From contig JACCVS010000563.1 in assembly GCA_013698055.1 (NCBI GenBank), forward strand, positions 1-5,055: 5,055 nt of DNA, read 5' to 3'. Source of the DNA: Acidobacteriota bacterium. Its GTDB lineage: Bacteria; Acidobacteriota; Blastocatellia; Pyrinomonadales; Pyrinomonadaceae. This document shows positions 1-5,055 of this stretch, piece after piece. Positions within the stretch are counted from its first letter, which is position 1; every line of letters begins with the position of its first letter. A program made the translations under genes and the position numbers. The notes beneath the pieces were generated by a model, which was not told the origin of the DNA, did not search any database, and was given only the letters and a program-made list of their open reading frames with translations.

Positions 1-2652
1 CCGATGAAGGATGCGGAACTGCTCGAAAGGATTTTGCATACCTTCGTCAATTTCGAGCCGCCGCAAGTCCGAGAGTTTACTCAGGCTCTGGTGCGCTTCA
101 CCGAAGACGTGCCGACGATTGTCGAGAGCTTGCGCCACCTGATTCAAACCGAAGCCGACACGAACAAATCATTCATCACCAAGCGCGACGAGTTTCTGGC
201 GAATTGTCAGGTGGAGATCAACCCGGAGATTACGCTCGATGATGTGCGCGAGATGATGATTCAGCACATCCTGACCGCAGACATTTTCACCAACGTCTTC
301 GCCAACGCCGAATTCCTGCGCCACAACAACATTGCGCGCGAGTTGGAAGCGGTGATCGAGACGTTTATGACCTACAGCGTGCGGCAGAATTATCTGGGCA
401 ACATCCGCAGCTATTACGACACGATCAGGGATGCGGCGGCAGGAATCGCAGACCATCACGAAAAGCAGAAATTCCTGAAGACCGTCTATGAGAATTTCTA
501 CAAGGTTTATAATCCGAAGGGCGCAGATCGTCTCGGAGTGGTCTATACGCCGAACGAGATCGTGCGGTTTATGATCGAGAGCACGGATTACCTGCTCGAA
601 AAACATTTCAACCGGACGCTCGCCGATAAGAACGTGGAGATTTTAGACCCGGCGACGGGCACTGGAACATTCGTTGCGGAATTGATCGAGCATATCCCGG
701 CGCAATACCTGCCGCACAAATTCGAGCACGAGATTCACGCCAACGAAGTCGCCATCCTGCCGTACTACATCGCCAACCTCAACATCGAATACACGTACCA
801 GCAGAAGATCGGCGCATACAAAGAGTTCAGGAACATCTGTTTCGTGGACACGCTCGACAACACCGCCGCGCTCCACTACCAACACAAACAGGAGTTGATG
901 TTTGGCCTCAGTTCGGAGAACGCCGCGCGCATCAAGAATCAGAACGAGCGCAAAATCTCTGTCATCATCGGCAATCCGCCGTACAACGCGAATCAGGCGA
1001 ACTTTAACGACTTCAACCGCAACCGCGACTACAAAGAGATTGACCGGCGCATCAAGGACACGTTCGTTAAAAACTCGACGGCGCAGAAGACTAAAGTTTA
1101 TGACATGTACGCGCGCTTTCTGCGTTGGGCGAGCGACAGGATTGATGAAAACGGAGTCATTGCGTTTGTTTCAAATTCTTCTTTTATAAACTCACGAACC
1201 TATGATGGATTTCGTAAAGCGGTCGCTGATGAGTTTAATGAGATTTGGATTATAAATTTGAAAGGAGATGCCCGCACAAGCGGTGAACGACGAAGGCGGG
1301 AAGCTGGCAATGTTTTCAACAATCAAATTCGGGTCGGCGTTGCAGTTTATTTCTTGGTGAAGAACAAACAGAAATCTGGTTGCAAGATTTACTATAACGA
1401 GATTGCAGATTACAGATCATCAGAAGATAAGAAGAATTACCTTCGTGACAATAAGCTGAAAGATATTGTTTTTGAGCGGGTCACGCCAACCAAGGAACAT
1501 ACTTGGATAGAAGTAGCCGAAGGTGGTTTCGATAGACTTATCCCGGTAAGAATTAAGGGATTGCTAAGTGATGCAAATCAGACATTTAGAAAAACTTCTC
1601 TCGGCATTTCAACAAATAGAGATGAATGGGTTTACGATTACAGTAAGGACGGTTTAGGCGAGAAAGCACGATTCTTTATTCAGAAGTTGAATCAACAAAT
1701 ATCATCAGCTAATACTCAGAGTCAGTATATTGAACAAGTCAAATGGAGTAGAGACTTAAAAACCAAGATTTCTAAAACCAACAAATCACTTATTTTTGAC
1801 AGCAACAAAATGCTTAAGGTTGCTTACAGGCCTTTCACAGATCAATTTATATATTGCGATAAACTCTTGCTTGATAGGTTGACCAATATCCATGAAAGTT
1901 TTATTGGTAGCGGTTTTGACAAAGAGAACAGATTTATTCATTACACTGATGCAAGTTCACAAAAGCCGTTCATGTGTTTAGCCTCAAAATTGATCGCAGA
2001 TTTGCATTTTGTTGGTGCAGCCGCAGGAACAATGTCGCTGCCTCTCTTTGTTTACAACGAAGAAGGACAGCAAACTGAGAACATCACGGATTGGGGCTTG
2101 CAGCAGTTTCAAACGCATTACAAAAACAAGCGCATCACGCGCGAAGATATTTTTCATTACACCTACGCCGTCCTGCATCATCCCGCGTATCGCCACAAGT
2201 ACGAACTCAACCTCAAGCGCGAGTTTCCGCGTCTGCCCTTCTACACGGACTTCCGGCAATGGGCGGCGTGGGGCAAGGAGTTGATGGACTTGCACGTCAA
2301 CTACGAAACCGCGCGTCCCTACAAGCTGAAAAGAGTTGACGCGCAAACAAACTCAACTCCGCGCCCGAAATTAAAAGCCGACAAAGACAACGGCACAATC
2401 GAACTCGACTCAGAAACAGTTTTGCAGAATGTCCCCGCATCCGCCTGGGAATACAAGCTCGGCAACCGCTCTGCGCTTGAATGGATTCTCGACCAGTACA
2501 AGGAAAAGAAACCATCGGACGCCACCATCGCGGAAAAATTCAATACCTATCGCTTCGCTGATTACAAAGAAGCGGTCATTGATCTGCTCAAACGTGTTTG
2601 CACGGTGAGCGTTAAAACAATGGAGATCATCAACCGGATGCCGAAAGGCTGA
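1..2652 (+). CDS. Type ISP-like restriction-modification protein, adenine-specific DNA methyltransferase and target-recognition part (5' end missing)
   Basis: This protein should methylate adenine N6 in a specific DNA sequence using S-adenosylmethionine; related proteins may also cut unmodified DNA. Counting from the first Met (base 4), residues 1-165 are mostly helical, like the coupler of type ISP enzymes. Then come a motif X-like GVVYTPNE (178-185), the SAM-binding motif I ILDPATGTGTF (213-223), an acidic motif II around NEVAIL (247-252) and the catalytic motif IV NPPY (324-327). The stretch NSTAQKTKVYDMYARFLRWA (357-376) and GVIAFVSNSSFI (384-395) follow. Residues from about 400 to the end hold the target-recognition region. 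The frame is open from base 1 and no ribosome site is visible, so ATG at 4 is probably internal. Relatives I recall are about 1,050-1,150 residues, so some 200 N-terminal residues, possibly a PD-(D/E)XK-like domain, would lie outside. A longer helicase-containing LlaGI-type protein is also possible. No frameshift or broken motif is seen. The family assignment is strong; cleavage activity is unknown. Confidence 0.93.
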   Translation, partial: PMKDAELLERILHTFVNFEPPQVREFTQALVRFTEDVPTIVESLRHLIQTEADTNKSFITKRDEFLANCQVEINPEITLDDVREMMIQHILTADIFTNVFANAEFLRHNNIARELEAVIETFMTYSVRQNYLGNIRSYYDTIRDAAAGIADHHEKQKFLKTVYENFYKVYNPKGADRLGVVYTPNEIVRFMIESTDYLLEKHFNRTLADKNVEILDPATGTGTFVAELIEHIPAQYLPHKFEHEIHANEVAILPYYIANLNIEYTYQQKIGAYKEFRNICFVDTLDNTAALHYQHKQELMFGLSSENAARIKNQNERKISVIIGNPPYNANQANFNDFNRNRDYKEIDRRIKDTFVKNSTAQKTKVYDMYARFLRWASDRIDENGVIAFVSNSSFINSRTYDGFRKAVADEFNEIWIINLKGDARTSGERRRREAGNVFNNQIRVGVAVYFLVKNKQKSGCKIYYNEIADYRSSEDKKNYLRDNKLKDIVFERVTPTKEHTWIEVAEGGFDRLIPVRIKGLLSDANQTFRKTSLGISTNRDEWVYDYSKDGLGEKARFFIQKLNQQISSANTQSQYIEQVKWSRDLKTKISKTNKSLIFDSNKMLKVAYRPFTDQFIYCDKLLLDRLTNIHESFIGSGFDKENRFIHYTDASSQKPFMCLASKLIADLHFVGAAAGTMSLPLFVYNEEGQQTENITDWGLQQFQTHYKNKRITREDIFHYTYAVLHHPAYRHKYELNLKREFPRLPFYTDFRQWAAWGKELMDLHVNYETARPYKLKRVDAQTNSTPRPKLKADKDNGTIELDSETVLQNVPASAWEYKLGNRSALEWILDQYKEKKPSDATIAEKFNTYRFADYKEAVIDLLKRVCTVSVKTMEIINRMPKG
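1140..2035 (+). other. AT-rich mosaic segment inside the methyltransferase gene (target-recognition region)
   Basis: Hand counts of 60-base lines give about 58% GC at 61-120 and 55% at 1081-1140. The values then fall to 33% at 1141-1260, 32% at 1381-1440, 33% at 1561-1620 and 28% at 1741-1800. They recover to 58% at 2161-2220 and 65% at 2221-2280. Within the segment, 1261-1320 is an exception at 55%. The reading frame is intact throughout, but codons end in A or T far more than in the flanks. The segment starts just after the conserved RFLRWASDRI stretch and covers the late methyltransferase motifs and the presumed target-recognition domain. The simplest reading is replacement of the specificity module by recombination. 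The edges are approximate. Confidence 0.6.
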
Positions 2653-2654
2653 GG
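2651..2654 (+). promoter_or_regulatory. Shine-Dalgarno-like GAGG overlapping the methyltransferase stop codon
   Basis: GAGG begins inside the TGA stop at 2650-2652 and lies 7 bases before ATG 2662. This spacing supports ATG 2662 over the in-frame ATG at 2671. It also suggests that ribosomes ending the methyltransferase can restart on the small downstream gene. Confidence 0.5.
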
Positions 2655-2661
2655 CTGTTTT

Positions 2662-2850
2662 ATGCAACCCATGATTTTTCTGGCGCTGGCAGCCTTTGTG
2701 ATCATTTTTGCCGGGGGCATCTTACTATCTCTGGTGAAATATCTCCCCTTCGATAAGAGCGCCCGGCGAATCGTTGAGGCATTGGTAGCCGCCGCGACCA
2801 TCGCCGCTTTGATAATCCTCGTTCTAGCGCCGCTCATCCGTGGAATGTGA
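2662..2850 (+). CDS. Small two-helix inner-membrane protein, function unknown
   Basis: This is a 62-residue protein with two hydrophobic helices, about residues 3-26 and 38-58. They are joined by a short charged turn (KYLPFDKSARRIVE), and almost no soluble part remains. The pattern of helix, Y-x-P-hydrophobic-D/K turn and second helix resembles the small Thivi_2564-type membrane proteins. That is recognition by eye, not a search result. The start at ATG 2662 is supported by GAGG 7 bases upstream, and the gap to the preceding stop is only 9 bases, so the gene probably shares the methyltransferase transcript. The antisense frame at 2562-2858 is Arg/Ser/Ala-rich with no recognisable fold and reads as a shadow. 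No role in restriction is demonstrated; the gene may simply be a neighbour. Confidence 0.68.
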   Translation: MQPMIFLALAAFVIIFAGGILLSLVKYLPFDKSARRIVEALVAAATIAALIILVLAPLIRGM

Positions 2851-3002
2851 AAAGTCATAGACCACTGGTACGCTCGGCGCGATGTGTAGATAGCATGTAA
2901 CTGGTAATAATATAACTATCAATTTTGATGCCCTGTTTTGCGAAACTTCGATGTCACATTACGGCCTTAACCTGACCGACCAGAAGTTCGGACGAAAAAT
3001 AA

Positions 3003-3031
3003 TTCTCTGAGCCGATCCCCGTATGTATAAT
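3003..3031 (+). promoter_or_regulatory. Possible sigma-70-type promoter for the zinc-ribbon membrane protein gene
   Basis: A perfect TATAAT lies at 3026-3031, 54 bases before ATG 3086. Seventeen bases upstream of it is TTCTCT (3003-3008), a poor match to TTGACA, so the promoter would be weak or activator-dependent. The rest of the 235 bp spacer (2851-3085) is AT-rich around 2890-2930 and contains no gene I can support. Confidence 0.35.
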
Positions 3032-3085
3032 GCTCTCCACCTCATCGCGGTCTTCTAAAGATGGAACGAAAAGGTTAATAGACAA

Positions 3086-3622
3086 ATGAAACGCTGCCCC
3101 AATTGCCAACAAGCCTACCCCGATAATGCACCTGACTTCTGCCCGAATGATGGGACGCCTCTGATCGCCAATGCGCCGCCGCAATACAATGCTCCAGGCG
3201 GCGGCGCTCAGCAGCCTTACGGAACACCACCACAACAAAACTGGCCTCCTCCTCCGCAGAATTGGAATCCCGGAGGAGGCTCTCATCCGCAGGCCGGTTA
3301 CGCGCCCTACGCTCCGCGCGTTGCTGGAGGCGGAGGGCTAGCAAAGGCTGCAATGTTCAGCGGCCTCGCGTCGCTTCTCTTGACGGCTTTCTTCTTTTTC
3401 ATCGTTGTGATGGTCAGGAACGGAAATTTCGACTTGATAAGCTTCGTACAGCCCGCCTACTACTTGATGGTGGCGGTGGGGATAATCGGCCTTGTGCTCG
3501 GAATAATTGCTCTGGTTAAGTCTGGAGCGGGCAAAGGCAAAGCTATCATCGGGATATGCACGAGTCTCCCGGCTTTGTTGTTCTTCGCCTACGTGATTGC
3601 GACAACCGGTGGGATCGGTTAA
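3086..3622 (+). CDS. Zinc-ribbon membrane protein with Pro/Gly-rich linker and three transmembrane helices
   Basis: This 178-residue protein has three parts. Residues 1-25 form a short zinc-ribbon-like knuckle with C4, C7 and C19; D22 sits where a fourth Cys would be expected (CPND), so metal binding may use Asp or be lost. Residues 28-84 are a disordered linker rich in Pro, Gly, Gln, Asn and Tyr, with WPPPPQNWNP as its core. Residues 87-110, 123-144 and 153-172 are three hydrophobic helices, in a layout like DUF4190-type small membrane proteins. The ribbon and linker would probably face the cytoplasm. An AAGG at 3071-3074 lies 11 bases before ATG, a rather long spacing. The N-terminus resembles many proteins from Blastocatellia-type acidobacteria. 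Its function is unknown; a scaffold or membrane-stress sensor is possible but speculative. It stands alone, upstream of a convergent copper operon. Confidence 0.85.
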   Translation: MKRCPNCQQAYPDNAPDFCPNDGTPLIANAPPQYNAPGGGAQQPYGTPPQQNWPPPPQNWNPGGGSHPQAGYAPYAPRVAGGGGLAKAAMFSGLASLLLTAFFFFIVVMVRNGNFDLISFVQPAYYLMVAVGIIGLVLGIIALVKSGAGKGKAIIGICTSLPALLFFAYVIATTGGIG

Positions 3623-3661
3623 CGAGAGAGATGTCACTAGGTGTCAAGAGGTGGCAATTAG

Positions 3662-3713
3662 ATCCGAGGCTTTCATAACCACAAGATCATGAGTTCAAGT
3701 TTCGTGCGGCGGG
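3662..3713 (+). other. Degenerate tRNA-like stretch resembling the 3' half of a CAT-anticodon tRNA
   Basis: TTCATAA (3672-3678) looks like an anticodon loop with CAT at 3674-3676. Exactly 12 bases later, the canonical distance, begins a five-pair T-stem (ATGAG 3689-3693 with TTCGT 3701-3705, two G-T pairs). It encloses the T-loop TTCAAGT (3694-3700), and AGATC (3684-3688) fits a variable loop. However, the anticodon stem pairs badly, I find no D-arm, no matching 5' acceptor strand and no CCA end. It is therefore at most a decayed remnant, and possibly chance. Confidence 0.2.
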
Positions 3714-3739
3714 AATTCATGGCCCGCGCTTCTGCCGCA
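3705..3739 (-). terminator. GC-rich inverted repeat after the copper operon, possible weak terminator
   Basis: TGCGGC (3705-3710) pairs with GCCGCA (3734-3739), and GCGGG (3709-3713) pairs with CCCGC (3723-3727). The two stems share two bases, so they combine only partly. The structure begins 12 bases past the cupredoxin stop codon on the - strand. No T-run follows it in that direction (CGAAACTTG), so it is not a classical intrinsic terminator. It may slow or protect the 3' end of the transcript. Confidence 0.25.
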
Positions 3740-3751
3740 GGACGCATCCTG

Positions 3752-4132
3752 TTATTCGATAATCAGCTTCCCACGGTACATGTTCATCCCGCAGGTGAAT
3801 TCATACTCTCCGGGCTTTTCCGGCGTTACTTCGACGGGAACTGTTTTGTCTTGCGGCAGGTGCGCGCGCTTGCCGAAGTCGGGCAGCACGACCTCCTCAC
3901 CACAGAGACTCGCTTCTCTGCGTGTGAAGTTCAGGCGCAACAGTTGTCCGGTCTTGGCGACGATGGTCGCAGGCTGATAGCCTCCCTTCACCGTCACGTC
4001 AATTTCCAGCACATCACCTCCCGCCGCGCGTCGCGCGTTAATTGAATCTCCCTTCCAGAGCCAGAAGTACCAGACGATCAAGCCGATCATCATTAGCCCG
4101 ACCAGAGTCACAATAATCTGTGTATTATTCAT
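3752..4132 (-). CDS. Membrane-anchored cupredoxin-like copper-binding protein, CopA-linked
   Basis: This 126-residue protein has an uncleaved-looking hydrophobic anchor at residues 5-26, a short polar stretch (27-40), and a cupredoxin-like beta domain from about 41 to 126. The domain should sit outside the cytoplasmic membrane and bind copper delivered to or from the adjacent ATPase. Key visible residues are C77 in the REASLCGEEVVLPDFG segment and C114, M116 and M118 in the terminal EFTCGMNMYRGKL motif. H91 is the only His, so a classical two-His type 1 electron-transfer site cannot form. Thiolate/thioether binding of Cu(I) is more likely (inference). ATG 4132 is chosen over the TTG at 4135 because AAGGAG lies 5 bases upstream of the ATG, and the ATG overlaps the ATPase stop as TGATG. 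This implies translational coupling in one operon. The domain match is from its sequence motifs. Confidence 0.9.
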   Translation of the reverse strand: MNNTQIIVTLVGLMMIGLIVWYFWLWKGDSINARRAAGGDVLEIDVTVKGGYQPATIVAKTGQLLRLNFTRREASLCGEEVVLPDFGKRAHLPQDKTVPVEVTPEKPGEYEFTCGMNMYRGKLIIE

Positions 4133-5055
4133 CAATGCTCCTTCTTGACAGCGCGCGGCTCGAAGAACCGCAGGCGGTTAGCGTTCATGACGACTGTGAT
4201 ACTCGACGCGGCCATCGCAGCCCCGGCGATAATCGGCGAGAGCAAGAGGCCAAAGATCGGATACAGCAATCCTGCGGCAATGGGAATGCCGAGCACGTTA
4301 TAGACAAATGCGCCGAACAGATTCTGCTTGATGTTCCTGAGCGTGGCGCGCGAAGTTTCGATAGCCGTCACAACAGCTTGTAGACTTCCGCCGACAAGCG
4401 TCACGTCCGCAGCCTCTATCGCCACATCCGCGCCCGTGCCGATGGCGAATCCTACGTCCGCCTGCGCCAGCGCGGGCGCGTCGTTGATGCCGTCTCCGAC
4501 CATCCCGACGAGCCGATTTTTACCTTCCGCCTGTAACTTCTCGACTTGCCGCGCCTTCTCTTCAGGCAATACCTCCGCCAGCACGCGCTTGATTCCGATT
4601 TGCCGCGCGATGGCATTGGCCGTGCGCTCGTTGTCGCCGGTCATCATCACCACCTGGATTCCCATCCGCTCAAGAGCGCGAATTGCCGCGATTGAATCTT
4701 CCTTCAGCGTGTCAGCAACTCCGATCACTCCGGCAGGCGAATTATCTATTGCGACGAACATCGGCGTCTTGCCTTCATCGGCGAGCCGCGCTGTGGTCTG
4801 CTCAAACTCTGCCGTTGAAATACTCTCGCGCTCCATCAATCTGCGATTGCCAACCAGCACACGCACGCCGTCAATCGTTGTCTCTACGCCGTGGCCGGGA
4901 ATCGCGTTGAAATCATCAGGCTCTCCGAAAGCGATGCCTCGCGCGCGTGCGCCCGCGACAATCGCCTCGGCCAGAGGATGTTCGCTCAGCTTGTCCGCAG
5001 TCGCCGCCAGTCGCAACAACTCCTCTTCGGTGAAGTTTCCAAGCGGCAACACATC
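4132..5055 (-). CDS. copA: Copper-translocating P1B-type ATPase, C-terminal part (5' end outside window)
   Basis: This is an ATP-driven Cu(+) exporter of the inner membrane. The frame stays open to the window edge and the GTG at 5052 is internal, so only the last 307 residues are seen of an expected 700-850. Counting the edge codon (Asp) as 1, the nucleotide-binding domain has SEHPL (24-28), whose His stacks on ATP, and GHGV (54-57). The phosphorylation domain has TGDN (139-142) and GDGIND (187-192). The last two membrane helices (about 248-290) carry YN (252-253) and MAASS (281-285), the Cu(I)-site residues typical of P1B-1 pumps. The catalytic DKTGT, the CPC helix and any N-terminal metal-binding domains should lie just beyond the edge. 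All visible motifs are intact. It is followed without a gap by the cupredoxin gene. Silver could also be a substrate; zinc or cadmium is unlikely given the YN/MxxSS signature. Confidence 0.95.
   Translation of the reverse strand, partial: DVLPLGNFTEEELLRLAATADKLSEHPLAEAIVAGARARGIAFGEPDDFNAIPGHGVETTIDGVRVLVGNRRLMERESISTAEFEQTTARLADEGKTPMFVAIDNSPAGVIGVADTLKEDSIAAIRALERMGIQVVMMTGDNERTANAIARQIGIKRVLAEVLPEEKARQVEKLQAEGKNRLVGMVGDGINDAPALAQADVGFAIGTGADVAIEAADVTLVGGSLQAVVTAIETSRATLRNIKQNLFGAFVYNVLGIPIAAGLLYPIFGLLLSPIIAGAAMAASSITVVMNANRLRFFEPRAVKKEH
4138..4143 (-). promoter_or_regulatory. Shine-Dalgarno AAGGAG inside the end of the ATPase gene
   Basis: AAGGAG on the - strand lies 5 bases before ATG 4132. 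It is made by the Lys-Lys-Glu codons at the ATPase C-terminus. It decides the cupredoxin start and supports coupled translation across the TGATG overlap. Confidence 0.75.

Noticed and set aside
902..1189. 95-residue + strand open frame within the methyltransferase gene, rich in Arg, Ser and Thr
   Set aside because: It is a frame-shifted reading through the NPPY region of a clearly coding gene, and its low-complexity composition is typical of a shadow.
2562..2858. 98-residue antisense open frame over the end of the methyltransferase gene and the small membrane gene
   Set aside because: It lies fully opposite two better-supported genes, its Arg/Ser/Ala-rich composition looks like a shadow, and no motif or ribosome site supports it.
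2905..2953. TATAAC at 2911-2916 and TTGATG at 2925-2930 as further promoter elements
   Set aside because: Neither has a convincing partner hexamer at 16-18 bases; the stretch is AT-rich, so such matches are expected by chance.
2941..2996. Short palindromes CGAA-ac-TTCG, CCGA...TCGG and TTCG-ga-CGAA in the spacer before the zinc-ribbon gene
   Set aside because: The stems are only 4 bases, some loops are too small to form, and no T-run follows; not supported as a terminator or operator.
3075..3353. Antisense open frames over the start of the zinc-ribbon gene
   Set aside because: They arise from the GC-rich Pro/Gly codons of the real gene. The + strand product has a coherent zinc-ribbon and membrane layout and the antisense ones do not.
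3689..4045. 118-residue + strand open frame opposite the cupredoxin gene
   Set aside because: The - strand product has clear cupredoxin motifs and operon overlap with copA; the + strand product has no recognisable features.
4133..4135. TTG as the cupredoxin start codon
   Set aside because: The adjacent ATG at 4132 has an AAGGAG at 5 bases and gives the common TGATG overlap; TTG would add one residue and leave only a 2-base spacing.
5050..5052. GTG as the start of the ATPase gene
   Set aside because: The frame continues to the window edge, and a P1B ATPase cannot function without the upstream DKTGT and CPC regions, so this GTG is an internal Val codon.

Overview
The window is a 5.06 kb bacterial fragment cut through a gene at each end. 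The organism is probably an acidobacterium of the Blastocatellia type. This is an inference, mainly from the protein starting at 3086: its N-terminus (MKRCPxC...YPD...FCxxDGTPL) is a zinc-ribbon form I associate with those genomes. Background GC is about 55-65% by hand count of several 60-base lines, with one clear AT-rich exception inside the first gene.

Left part (1-2850, + strand): the C-terminal 880 or so residues of a type ISP-like restriction-modification protein, with a helical coupler-like region, an adenine-methyltransferase core (DPATGTGTF, NPPY) and a target-recognition region. Its recognition half (about 1140-2035) drops to roughly 30-40% GC, which suggests exchange of the specificity module. 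Nine bases after its stop, with an SD-like GAGG overlapping the stop codon, is a 62-residue two-helix membrane protein that is probably co-translated.

Middle part (2851-3751): a 235 bp spacer with a perfect TATAAT hexamer, a 178-residue zinc-ribbon/Pro-Gly linker/three-helix membrane protein, then a 129 bp convergent spacer. That spacer holds a GC-rich inverted repeat and a stretch resembling the 3' half of a CAT-anticodon tRNA.

Right part (3752-5055, - strand): a copper-handling operon. The end of a CopA-type Cu(+) P1B-ATPase overlaps by one base (TGATG) with a membrane-anchored cupredoxin-like protein that carries Cys/Met rather than His ligands. The ATPase would move Cu(I) across the membrane and the anchored domain would bind copper at its outer face. 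The defence module and the copper operon converge on the middle part and show no functional link.

I see no CRISPR array, complete insertion sequence, rRNA or intact tRNA. The most notable signals are the mosaic specificity region of the methyltransferase, the coupled small membrane protein, and the His-poor copper protein coupled to CopA. None of these amounts to a demonstrably new system.
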